Made by a program: the position numbers and the translations under genes
Notes under the pieces: generated by a model
Databases searched by the model: none
Told to the model about the DNA's origin: nothing
The model's input: only the letters and a program-made list of their open reading frames with translations
Part shown: positions 9,501-16,218 of the stretch, one piece after another
Numbering within the stretch: position 1 is the first letter of the stretch
Layout: each line of letters opens with the position of its first letter
Source: Sphingomonadales bacterium
GTDB lineage: Bacteria; Bacteroidota; Bacteroidia; UBA7662
NCBI GenBank assembly: GCA_016872215.1
Contig: VHAX01000003.1
Span: 72,820 to 123,345, forward strand
DNA length: 50,526 nt
Reading direction: 5' to 3'

Positions 9501-9995
9501 GCCGGAATGGAGGTTACTTCTGTTGTATCTACTGGTCCATCTGCACAGGACGTTGTGTTCCACCAGAAGGGCAACGAACTCCGCATTGCATGGCACACCC
9601 TGAGTCAGTGGAATGTGGCCGCCGGTGCGCCAATCTTCCGCGTATCTGCTAAAGGTCATGTTGCTGGTACCTTGGAAGTGGGCAGCCTCACCGAGTTGGC
9701 CAATTCATGGGCTGAGTCGATGCCTGGATTTGGTCTGCGTGGCCCTCGTTTGGTGTCTGCTCCTGCCGCTCAGTTCAGTGTGTATCCAAACCCCAGCAGT
9801 GGTTTGTTTGAGGTTCAGACGGTGCAGGTTGCTGATGAAATCCTGATTTCGGATGTGATCGGCCGCGAGGTTCGTCGTGTTGTACCGGTTTCTACTGCCA
9901 CTTCTATGAATTTGTCGAACCAGCCCCACGGCGTTTACTTTGTTCAGGTACGCACGGGCAATAATGTGGAAACTAAGCGTTTAGTCATACGCTAA
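6558..9995 (+). CDS. large T9SS-secreted protein: alpha/beta-hydrolase, three starch-binding-like modules, dockerin-like and cohesin-like regions
   Basis: The protein has 1145 residues and a signal peptide (MRVLSKFLALVLFVLLLGG, cleaved after SSAQ). Residues about 40-440 form an esterase-like alpha/beta-hydrolase: VIVYIHAGNF fits the oxyanion strand, and YGQGSGAY (186-193) fits the nucleophile elbow. The nucleophile position in GQGSG (187-191) is Gly, not Ser, so catalysis is doubtful. Three related modules of about 100 residues follow (about 452-552, 561-668, 676-775). Each has a hallmark such as HVAGNFQGW and a YKFVNG/YKFINGD strand, resembling CBM48/AMPK-type glycogen-binding folds. A beta domain (about 783-840), two STDALQ(V/I)SR dockerin-like repeats with DVNASNSVTSTD, a cohesin-like stretch (about 955-1060) and a T9SS type A domain (VYPNPSSG to the final RLVIR) complete it. 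It could be a starch-binding scaffold rather than an enzyme; that is inference. Confidence 0.85.
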   Translation: MRVLSKFLALVLFVLLLGGGNSSAQLRYVNEMFNDAQLTVTNNVVFGQNHHFFPPTTTYPVLDVKMRVYQPNQMVDTRTDRPVIVYIHAGNFLPPVVNGGIGGSINDSAAVNLCMQWAKRGYVVIAPSYRLGWNPLAATELERRAQLLNAVYRAINDIKCAVRFMRKTVVESGNPYKIDPNDIVLYGQGSGAYVALAYVTMDKHSEISMPKFQLPNGQSVVDTNIVGNLQGFNGLLNVNNHVGYSSSVKMSINAGGALADTTWLEAGDAPMVSFQAVRDPFGPYRNGIVVVPTTMGNVVEVQGAGIFIDRANRLGNNAAFSNASMFTDPVSNQARSWYYQTIPYIYPPPNDQINVGGGEGLFPIVRPIRNVPPLYIFSNETDPWTWWDSATLVQYVAAVNAQTGGTYNAASLHAQGMIGNPNMSRTHGLTFIDTIQRYIHPRIMKVLQRERNITFRVNMTNQVVDPAGMHVAGNFQGWTPANSPMSVDPNDPNVWVYTAKIPQGSGIEYKFVNGLGGWEGIGGLSCANAGGNRHLAVENDTTLGLVVYGRCDNTPPGLPRSVTFRVDMTGLTVSPLGVHVAGSFQGWNPNGTPMSQSATNPSIYTYTTQILQGVSIQWKYINGNAWGNDEAVPSACGQDNGLGGYNRYLLVVGDTILPAYLFGSCNTAGTPIVYRNVRIQVNMAGQTIHPAGVGVAGNFQGWNPAATRMIQSSSNPNVYYFDTTLADGYSMSYKFINGDSWGQDEPSSGPCFNGGNRGHNLTADTVLPAYLFGGCTTGFPGVVNGTLTYDNTASTPMTNTTVNLVSSGNTVATVTTSATGGFSFSNVPNGSYGLGFSTNKPWSGVSSTDALQVSRHTAQVALLSGIRLSAADVNASNSVTSTDALQISRRVAQQIASFSAGNWKYGNPSISVNDNTVTVNVKALCTGDVNGSGTPNVNLRESFSAMNEQGVVHTSVSDYDFNLYSDQGLSLGAATINLTLPAGMEVTSVVSTGPSAQDVVFHQKGNELRIAWHTLSQWNVAAGAPIFRVSAKGHVAGTLEVGSLTELANSWAESMPGFGLRGPRLVSAPAAQFSVYPNPSSGLFEVQTVQVADEILISDVIGREVRRVVPVSTATSMNLSNQPHGVYFVQVRTGNNVETKRLVIR

Positions 9996-10018
9996 GCAGT
10001 TTCTTTCAGATTCGTTCA

Positions 10019-10044
10019 GGGGGGCTTATGCCCCCCTTTTTTTT
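10019..10044 (+). terminator. rho-independent terminator
   Basis: A perfect 7-bp stem (GGGGGGC/GCCCCCC, loop TTAT) is followed by eight T. It lies 23 bp after the stop codon of the large secreted protein and separates it from the barrel gene at 10080. Confidence 0.9.
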
Positions 10045-10079
10045 GATGGAGCCCTGTATTTATGTAAATAATAATTGTT

Positions 10080-10724
10080 ATGAAAAAAATTGGTTTTTTC
10101 CTATTCGTAGTTGTTTGTTCTTTGATTCTGGGTCAAATGGCATTTGCACAAAAGCCCCCGATTTTTCAGTTGGGGCCTCGAATTGGGGTAGCCTCTGAGT
10201 CTTTGTTCGATGCGGCCAGTACCCCGAATCCGTTGGGCGCGATCAAGAGTGACCCCACCTTAAGTTATCATGGTGGACTCTATATGCGCTTGCAATCACG
10301 CCGTTTGAGCCTTCAGCCGGAGTTGTTGTTCAGCAGCGCAGCTTCTTCACTTCAGGTGGTGAATTATCCCGGTGGTGCTGCTAAGGTGCTGAATCTGGAT
10401 GTGCGTAGGGTATCGGTACCAGTCGTAGTGGGCATTCGGTTCTTCAAAATATTACGAATGCAGGTGGGGCCATCCTTCAACAATTTAGCACAGCTCAAAC
10501 TTCGTGATGCTGTGAATGCCACCTCATTCGAACATAATTTCCGAAAGTCTGAGATCAGTGGAATGGCGGGGATTGGTTTGGATTTAGGAAATTTGGTATT
10601 GGATGTTCGTTACCAATCGCCTCTAACAAATTTTGCCCCTGAGTTTACTATAGGCGGACAAAAATTTCCAACCGACGGAACCCCCGGCACGTGGATGCTG
10701 ACTGCCGGTTTCAAGTTGTTTTGA
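10080..10724 (+). CDS. outer membrane beta-barrel protein (PorT-like/OMP_b-brl family)
   Basis: This 214-residue protein has a clear signal peptide (MKKIGFFLFVVVCSLILGQ, cleaved after AFAQ). The rest alternates short beta strands with turns. Typical small-barrel features are seen: GPRIGVASES near the start of the mature protein, SLQPELLFSS in the middle, VSVPVVVGIRFFKILRMQVGP, and a last strand WMLTAGFKLF ending in an aromatic residue for BAM recognition. The family includes PorT of the T9SS, but nothing here identifies that specific role. It lies behind a strong terminator, so it should have its own promoter in the 35-bp AT-rich gap or depend on read-through. The function is unknown beyond being an outer-membrane protein. 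Confidence 0.8.
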   Translation: MKKIGFFLFVVVCSLILGQMAFAQKPPIFQLGPRIGVASESLFDAASTPNPLGAIKSDPTLSYHGGLYMRLQSRRLSLQPELLFSSAASSLQVVNYPGGAAKVLNLDVRRVSVPVVVGIRFFKILRMQVGPSFNNLAQLKLRDAVNATSFEHNFRKSEISGMAGIGLDLGNLVLDVRYQSPLTNFAPEFTIGGQKFPTDGTPGTWMLTAGFKLF

Positions 10725-11064
10725 TCTGGGGGCTAAATCCCTTATTTGTGTTACTTTTTTGGGATACTGTCCTCATGTAACCAGCGATATTTCTGGTTCT
10801 TTTTAGTTAAACCGTTCGCTCCATTTATGAATGGAGCCCTGTTCTCTCAGTGACACCACTGATTTTTTATATGTAATAAGGATGGATTATTAATGGGCTA
10901 CTGCATTTCAATTATAGGAACGCCGTTGGACACATGGAAATAATGCCTTAACTCATTGTGGAAATCCGATAATGTTATTTTTTTAGATGCTGTTCATTTA
11001 TGCCTGCTGAGGCATGCCCATGGGCGCTTTTGGTAATCCTGCCCCCGGGTACTAAGGGCTGCAG

Positions 11065-11142
11065 CTATTTCTTAATCGGTTTGCGCACGCACCTTAATGA
11101 AAATGCACTTTTCTTATAATCGTCTATCATAAAAATCCCCTC
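11065..11142 (-). pseudogene. FISUMP-domain C-terminal relic
   Basis: The minus strand encodes 25 residues and a stop: EGIFMIDDYKKSAF followed by SLRCVRKPIKK. This matches the end of the intact FISUMP protein at 13047-13730 (EGIFMMDGFKKSAF, SVRCVRK) almost residue for residue. DNA similarity continues just upstream of this block, but the frame is broken there (a frameshift, then an in-frame stop), and no signal peptide or body of the domain follows. It is therefore a decayed remnant of a second FISUMP gene rather than a functional one. It flanks the propeller gene on the side opposite to the intact FISUMP gene. Confidence 0.75.
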
Positions 11143-11150
11143 CGGTATGG

Positions 11151-11181
11151 GTTGCTATTTTAGTAGGAAGTAGTATTTTTG
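11151..11181 (+). promoter_or_regulatory. Bacteroidota-type promoter for the FG-GAP protein gene
   Basis: GTTG (11151-11154), a 19-bp spacer and TATTTTTG (11174-11181) fit the Bacteroidota consensus (TTTG, 19-21 bp, TAnnTTTG) with one mismatch in the upstream box and a perfect -7 box. Transcription would start near 11188, leaving a leader of about 105 nt before the ATG at 11293. Confidence 0.5.
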
Positions 11182-11253
11182 GCAAACGGGCTATTTTGTT
11201 TGGCGGAAGATCCGAAGCGCGTTTGAAATGAGTAGGAAATAGTATTTCCGGCA
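11162..11253 (+). repeat. direct repeat of a 23-bp promoter-like element
   Basis: The element at 11162-11184 recurs at 11231-11253 with three substitutions, 69 bp downstream. The first copy contains the perfect -7 box TATTTTTG; in the second the box reads TATTTCCG, a poor match. Both lie in the leader of the FG-GAP protein gene. Confidence 0.65.
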
Positions 11254-11292
11254 GCAAATAAAAATGTTACAACGTACATCGACCATTGTGAA

Positions 11293-12984
11293 ATGAGAGC
11301 GCAGTTTATTTGGCAAATAATTATAGGTGCCTTGCTGATGGGTAACGGTTTTCAAGCCATTGCGCAGAGCTTTCCCCGCATTATGTGGTGGTACAATACG
11401 GGTGATTTTTCGGCAGGTCAGTCCTCTGCAGCAGACCTCGATGGGGACGGGTTTTTGGAAATTGCCTTTGGTTGTTACAGGAACGACTCTAGCTTGCATG
11501 TCCTTAATGCCGATAACGGAAGCCTGCTTTGGAAATTCAATGCCTCGGCAACCGGCACCCACGGCTGTAACGACGCAGCGCCTTTGTTGACCAATATTGA
11601 CGGATTGGGCGGGCCTGAGGTTGTCCTGGCATCTTCGTGCAACCCTCGAACCTTTGCCTTCAGGGGAAACAACGGGCAACTTCTGTGGACCAACATTGCA
11701 AGGGGTAGCGATTCTCCGCCCACGGTAGCCGACGTAGACCAGGACGGAAAGCCCGAGATTCTACACGGAGAATTCGGCGGGTGGGTTCGTTGTATCAATG
11801 CAGAAAACGGAACCACCGCCTGGAATCTGGCAGTCGACCTGAATTCGTGGATACAAACCGCTCCAACCATTACCGATCTTAACCGGGATGGTAAACTGGA
11901 TTTCGTGGTCGCATCCTGGAACTTCAATTATCTGGACTCTGTGTTTGCATTCGATGGGTATACCAGGCAGCGCCTCTGGGCTTTCCCCGTTCATGATCAT
12001 ATGTATCATGGTAGCGCCATTGCTGATCTGAACAGCGACCAATATCCGGAAGTAATCATTGGCGCATATAACGATACAGTTTACTGTCTTCAAGGCCAAA
12101 GCGGTCAACCCTTGTGGAAATTCAAAGCGGGCGGTTATGTAGGAGGTCCTGTTACAGTCGGCGACCTGAATCGGGACGGTTCATGCGAAGTGGTATTCGT
12201 TGGCGGTTCCAAATTAAGTGTTCTGGACGCAACAGGCTCATTGCAATGGGAATACACCATCCCCAATTTCGGGCAATGCTTTCGGGGTGTAGTTTTGGCG
12301 GACATAAACAACGACCTATGTTTGGATCTCGTTTTTGGAACGAGCAAAGGAATTCTGTATGCCCTTAGCGGCTGCAACGGCGCAATGTTATGGAATATAA
12401 ATCTTGCGCAACATTACGGGGATAATCGGTATGAACTTGACCACGCCCCACTTGTCGCTGATTTTGATGCGGACGATACCCTGGAAGTTTTTATCGTTGG
12501 AGGATATGGTATTTATGCCACCAACATGTCTGGAAATTTTGGGAGAGCGTATATGATCAAAGTTGGAAAAGGAAATGGTCCGGCTTGGCTTAACTTCCAA
12601 AGGGATACACGCCGGCAATCTTCCCTTTGCTTTGATGCTTTAACACCTGTGGAAGATCCTGATCTGGAAAACAACGACTTTTCACGGAATGCCCCCACAA
12701 TTTTTCCCAACCCTTCCCGGGGTAATGTGTTTTTGACTTGGAATACGACGCCAGCATCGGCCTTCTCTCTAAGCTATCAATGGTCCATAACGGATATGAT
12801 GGGACGCATCCTCCAAAGCGGGATTGCGCTGCAACCCGGTGACCGCATCGAAACTTCCGGGCTTAGTCCCGGCTCATACTTTCTTCATACCAAAGGTTTT
12901 TATCAGCTTGAATGCGCAACGACGAAAGAAAATTTCATGTCTGTTGGTTCGGTGCTACGTTTCGTTTTGGAAAACGGCCTTTAA
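11293..12984 (+). CDS. secreted FG-GAP/VCBS seven-repeat beta-propeller with T9SS domain
   Basis: This 563-residue protein has a signal peptide (MRAQFIWQIIIGALLMG, cleaved after AIAQ). Seven calcium-binding loops of the FG-GAP type are seen in order: ADLDGDGFLEI, ADVDQDGKPEI, TDLNRDGKLDF, ADLNSDQYPEV, GDLNRDGSCEV, ADINNDLCLDL and ADFDADDTLEV. Each is followed by blades with PQQ-propeller-like GxxLW motifs (GSLLWKF, GQLLWTN, GQPLWKF). This suggests one seven-bladed propeller. Residues from about 468 (TIFPNPSRG) form a T9SS type A sorting domain. Its end is unusual: after ATTKENFMSV, where the domain normally stops, 12 further residues (GSVLRFVLENGL) follow. The role is probably surface binding or adhesion; no catalytic residues are visible. 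It lies between an intact FISUMP gene and a FISUMP relic. Confidence 0.85.
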   Translation: MRAQFIWQIIIGALLMGNGFQAIAQSFPRIMWWYNTGDFSAGQSSAADLDGDGFLEIAFGCYRNDSSLHVLNADNGSLLWKFNASATGTHGCNDAAPLLTNIDGLGGPEVVLASSCNPRTFAFRGNNGQLLWTNIARGSDSPPTVADVDQDGKPEILHGEFGGWVRCINAENGTTAWNLAVDLNSWIQTAPTITDLNRDGKLDFVVASWNFNYLDSVFAFDGYTRQRLWAFPVHDHMYHGSAIADLNSDQYPEVIIGAYNDTVYCLQGQSGQPLWKFKAGGYVGGPVTVGDLNRDGSCEVVFVGGSKLSVLDATGSLQWEYTIPNFGQCFRGVVLADINNDLCLDLVFGTSKGILYALSGCNGAMLWNINLAQHYGDNRYELDHAPLVADFDADDTLEVFIVGGYGIYATNMSGNFGRAYMIKVGKGNGPAWLNFQRDTRRQSSLCFDALTPVEDPDLENNDFSRNAPTIFPNPSRGNVFLTWNTTPASAFSLSYQWSITDMMGRILQSGIALQPGDRIETSGLSPGSYFLHTKGFYQLECATTKENFMSVGSVLRFVLENGL

Positions 12985-13046
12985 CACAATACGCTAACAA
13001 CAAGTACCGAATTCCGCGATAGTGCCAACGACCGCACTGACGCCAA

Positions 13047-13730
13047 TTACCACAACGGGCCGGCCTTTCCCGCGGCAACTTTACGAACGCAGCGGACCGA
13101 GAAAGCGGATTTCTTGAAGCCATCCATCATAAAAATTCCCTCCTGGTTGTAATCGACAAAACGCCCCCATGCTCCGTTGATGTTACTGGCCGTTGCGCTC
13201 CACCAATAACCATAGCTGCCGATTCCACCAAATGAACCGTCTGCCGCACGGAATCCCGCGGGGCGTCCGTTGAAGCCCGAGGCATTATTTCCCGGGAAGC
13301 CGGGGGTCCAGCCGGTACTCATCTTCAGGGTAGTTCCTGCAGTTTTTTCGCCACCCAGAAATTGAGTCAGCGCCGTCCACTCGTCATGAGTGGGTACACG
13401 CCAGCCGGTCGGACAAATACCCCTGGGGTCGTTTACCACATGCCAGTTGTAAAGGTAACCCAATTGAGCGACTTTTGATTCAGAGCTGTCGGGTGCTATT
13501 CGGGCCGCGGTATTGGAACGGGCCCATTCTGTCCGGGCCCGAATCTGGGGGATCGGTTCGCCATTGCGAAAGCGAGTAGATTTCAAATTTTCGGTGGTCC
13601 ATTCCAGGGCACCGATGATTTTGGTTGGATATTGATTACCCTCCGAATCCTTCGTTTGAGCCCATGCCGGATTGCAAATCAGTCCTAATATAAATAAACC
13701 GACGCATGCGAATCTACTATATGTTGGCAT
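13047..13730 (-). CDS. FISUMP-domain secreted protein
   Basis: The 227-residue product starts at ATG 13730 (MPTYSRFACVGLFILGLIC, signal cleaved after AWAQ). An upstream start at 13775 would overlap tRNA-Phe and is rejected. The mature protein is one Fibrobacter succinogenes major paralogous (FISUMP) domain: an early GALEWTTENLKSTRFRNG strand, YNWHVVNDPRGICPTGWRVP, HDEWTALTQFLGG, the SYGYWWSAT motif and the C-terminal FSVRCVRK. These domains are extracellular, often on lipoproteins, with C-type-lectin-like predictions but no established function. There is no lipobox and no T9SS tail, so it is probably periplasmic or released. It converges on the propeller gene with only 62 bp between stop codons, and a relic of a paralogue lies beyond that gene. 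Confidence 0.85.
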   Translation of the reverse strand: MPTYSRFACVGLFILGLICNPAWAQTKDSEGNQYPTKIIGALEWTTENLKSTRFRNGEPIPQIRARTEWARSNTAARIAPDSSESKVAQLGYLYNWHVVNDPRGICPTGWRVPTHDEWTALTQFLGGEKTAGTTLKMSTGWTPGFPGNNASGFNGRPAGFRAADGSFGGIGSYGYWWSATASNINGAWGRFVDYNQEGIFMMDGFKKSAFSVRCVRKVAAGKAGPLW

Positions 13731-13740
13731 GTAAGATTTT

Positions 13741-13816
13741 TGGTGGTGATGGACGGAATCGAACCGCCGACACAAGGATTTTCAGTCCTTTGCTCTACCA
13801 ACTGAGCTACATCACC
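13741..13816 (-). tRNA. tRNA-Phe (GAA anticodon), CCA encoded
   Basis: On the minus strand the full cloverleaf is seen: acceptor stem GGTGATG/CATCACC, D-arm GCTC-AGTTGGTA-GAGC, anticodon arm AAGGA-CTGAAAA-TCCTT with GAA, variable loop GTGTC, T-arm GGCGG-TTCGATT-CCGTC, discriminator A and encoded CCA (13741-13743). Length with CCA is 76 nt. Confidence 0.96.
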
Positions 13817-13987
13817 GAATGAGGTGCGAAGGTACGGAAAAAGCGGGACATTTTTAAAATCGGGTGGACTAATTCCTTGATTGCTGGTGTTTGAAGGCTT
13901 GTTTGCTCCTGACTTACCCCACTTAAGGAAACATTCGTTTGCCATACGGTTTTATATTTTTTGCTTCCTTATCTTGCATTCTGTTTC

Positions 13988-15304
13988 ATGGCTATGATCG
14001 CACAGCTCGTTTTTTTGGTATTACTGATTGGTGGGGTTGGTTTGTTTGCCCGCAAGATTTCCTCCATTGTCCGCAACATACGCCTGGGGAAGGCGGAATC
14101 GCGTACGGATCAGCCCTCCAGAAGGTGGAAACAAATGGTGCGGGTGGCTTTGGGTCAGGGTAAGATGCTCACACGTCCTGTGGCGGGTTTTTTTCATGTC
14201 CTGATTTACGCTGGGTTTATATTGATCAACCTGGAGGTATTGGAAATTGTACTGGATGGATTGTTGGGAACGCACCGAATTTTCAAGCCCATTTTGGGCG
14301 CTTTTTATGAAGTGATCATCGGATTTTTTGAGCTATTAGCGGTGGGAGTACTCATCGCCTGTATTATTTTTCTGTGGCGGCGCAATATTCAGAGGCTGGA
14401 ACGATTCCACAAACCGGAGTTATCGGGCTGGCCGTTCCTGGATGCGAACCTGATCCTGATCATTGAAGTGGTATTGATGGGCGCATTTCTGCTGATGAAC
14501 ATTGCCGAAGCCAATATGTCCGATCGAGGGGGATACCTGTTGAGCAATCAACTGGGTTTTTTATTTGAGGGGATGTCGGAAGGTGTACTGCATACCCTTG
14601 AGCGGGTAGCGTGGTGGGGGCACATCATCGGAATACTGGCTTTTCTCAACTATTTGCCCTACAGCAAGCATTTCCACATACTAATGGCATTTCCCAATAC
14701 TTTTTATGCCGATTTGGTGCCGTCCGGACGAATATCCGTCATGGAAAGTGTTCGTAAGGAGGTTTCCCTTATGCTCGATCCGGATGCGGACCCGTTTGCT
14801 TCTCCTGCTGACGTATCGGACGGGGACCAGCCTGGTCGTTTTGGCGCGCAGGATGTGACCGACCTGAGTTGGAAGTCGCTGATGGACGCTTATAGTTGCA
14901 CGGAATGTGGCAGGTGCAGCTCAGTTTGTCCTGCCAACATCACAGGTAAGAAATTGTCGCCCCGCAGCATCATGATGAAAACGCGCGACCGCTTGGAAGA
15001 CGTGGGAAAGTTGTTGGATCAAGGCCAAGAAGCAGGATCAGATGGCCAATTTCTTTTGGGCGATTATATAACCGCTGAGGAGTTGCAGGCCTGCACCACG
15101 TGCCAGGCGTGCGTTGAGGCTTGTCCGGTTCTCATCAACCCGCTCAGCATCATCACCGAACTCAGGCGCTACCAATCGATGGAGGCGGGTGAGCAACCTG
15201 GCGAATGGAAATCGATGTACACCAATATTGAAAATAACGGCGCACCCTGGCAGTTCCCTGCTGCTGATCGCCTGGGATGGGCTGCACCCTCTAAAAGTCA
15301 ATAG
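13988..15304 (+). CDS. membrane-bound (Fe-S)-binding protein with two 4Fe-4S clusters (HdrC/NarI-like)
   Basis: The ATG at 13988 gives 438 residues (an upstream TTG at 13961 is less likely). The N-terminal 240 residues contain several long hydrophobic segments (for example LVFLVLLIGGVGLFA, LIYAGFILINLEVLEIV, LLAVGVLIACIIFLW), resembling a respiratory b-type/NarI-like membrane anchor. The soluble part carries two ferredoxin-type motifs, CTECGRCSSVCP from C304 and CTTCQACVEACP from C369. The next gene starts 1 bp after the stop and encodes a CCG-domain partner, so the two probably form a complex passing electrons between the membrane quinone pool and a soluble partner. This pair is widespread in Bacteroidota, but I know of no established substrate. 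Confidence 0.87.
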   Translation: MAMIAQLVFLVLLIGGVGLFARKISSIVRNIRLGKAESRTDQPSRRWKQMVRVALGQGKMLTRPVAGFFHVLIYAGFILINLEVLEIVLDGLLGTHRIFKPILGAFYEVIIGFFELLAVGVLIACIIFLWRRNIQRLERFHKPELSGWPFLDANLILIIEVVLMGAFLLMNIAEANMSDRGGYLLSNQLGFLFEGMSEGVLHTLERVAWWGHIIGILAFLNYLPYSKHFHILMAFPNTFYADLVPSGRISVMESVRKEVSLMLDPDADPFASPADVSDGDQPGRFGAQDVTDLSWKSLMDAYSCTECGRCSSVCPANITGKKLSPRSIMMKTRDRLEDVGKLLDQGQEAGSDGQFLLGDYITAEELQACTTCQACVEACPVLINPLSIITELRRYQSMEAGEQPGEWKSMYTNIENNGAPWQFPAADRLGWAAPSKSQ

Positions 15305-15305
15305 A

Positions 15306-16124
15306 ATGGACGCGTTCAGCGATGATTTAAACATACGCACGATGGCCCAATGGCAGTCGTCGGGCGACAAGCCAGAGGTTTTGTTTTGGGTTGGATGCGC
15401 CGGCAGTTTCGATGAGCGGGCGCGTCGTGTGACCCGTGCAGTGGCCCAAATCCTGGAGCATGTCGGTATGAGCTTTGCTGTTTTGGGCACAGAGGAGAGT
15501 TGTTCGGGCGATCCAGCCCGGAGGGCAGGAAATGAATTTTTGTTCCAGATGCAGGCTATGCAGAACATCATGGTGATGAATGGATATGGGGTTCAGAAAA
15601 TTGTGACTGCTTGTCCACATTGTTTCAATATCATTCGCAACGAATACCCGGAATTGGGCGGTCATTATGAGGTGGTGCATCACGCTACCCTGCTGCAGCA
15701 GCTGATCAACGAAGGTCGACTGAAGGTCAAGGAAGGTGGAGCGTTTAAGGGAAAGCGTATTACCTTCCATGACTCCTGCTATCTGGGCCGAGCCAATGGC
15801 ATCTATGAGGCCCCTCGCGAAGTGTTACAGTCTCTCGATACAGATTTGGTAGAGATGAAAAGAAGCCGCGCTCAGGGTCTGTGCTGCGGTGCCGGAGGTG
15901 CACAATTGTTTAAGGAATCTGAAAAGGGGTCGGGTGAGGTACACCACGAACGGAGTCGAGAAGCCATTTCCACTGAGGCCACTATTGTGGCTGTGGCTTG
16001 TCCGTTTTGCATGACTATGATGCGCGACGGTGTAAAGCATCATAACAAAGAGGATGAAGTGGAAGTATTGGATATTGCAGAGTTGATTATTCGATCGGGT
16101 GCATCGTCTTCGTCCAACGCCTAG
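15306..16124 (+). CDS. (Fe-S)-binding protein with two CCG domains (HdrB/GlcF/LutA-like)
   Basis: The chosen start is ATG 15306, one base after the stop of the preceding gene; the frame stays open further upstream only through overlap. The product is 272 residues. It has the two cysteine-rich CCG-type motifs of heterodisulfide-reductase subunit B, glycolate oxidase and lactate-utilisation proteins. The first half has WVGCAGSFDERA, EESCSGDPARR and ACPHCFNIIRNEYP; the second has FHDSCYLGR, GLCCGAGGAQLF and ACPFCMTMM. Such motifs bind a non-cubane or 4Fe-4S cluster at a redox active site. Together with the membrane protein before it, this looks like a two-subunit electron-transfer module. The physiological substrate is unknown. 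Confidence 0.88.
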   Translation: MDAFSDDLNIRTMAQWQSSGDKPEVLFWVGCAGSFDERARRVTRAVAQILEHVGMSFAVLGTEESCSGDPARRAGNEFLFQMQAMQNIMVMNGYGVQKIVTACPHCFNIIRNEYPELGGHYEVVHHATLLQQLINEGRLKVKEGGAFKGKRITFHDSCYLGRANGIYEAPREVLQSLDTDLVEMKRSRAQGLCCGAGGAQLFKESEKGSGEVHHERSREAISTEATIVAVACPFCMTMMRDGVKHHNKEDEVEVLDIAELIIRSGASSSSNA

Positions 16125-16218
16125 TAAAGTCATACCCCCCATTCTGAGCTATTATGGCAACCGAGATTGAATACCACGGATTCTTCGAAATGATCAGGTA
16201 TCAACATTCTAGTCAATA

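Larger units (their letters stand above)
10725..11292. other. 568-bp intergenic region with a gene relic and promoter elements
   Basis: This region holds a perfect 8-bp hairpin at 10818-10837 (GCTCCATT, loop TATG, AATGGAGC) without a T-run, a FISUMP C-terminal relic on the minus strand (11065-11142), and a promoter for the gene at 11293 with a duplicated element (11151-11253). Nothing is recognised in the rest (about 10840-11060). Confidence 0.6.

Noticed and set aside
10046-10842. 12-bp direct repeat ATGGAGCCCTGT at 10046-10057 and 10831-10842 around the barrel gene
   Set aside because: A match of this length is likely by chance in a 50-kb window; no other sign of a mobile element is seen.
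13685-13945. 86-codon minus-strand frame containing GDVAQLVEQRTENPCV
   Set aside because: This is the well-known artefact of translating a tRNA gene; it lies across tRNA-Phe.
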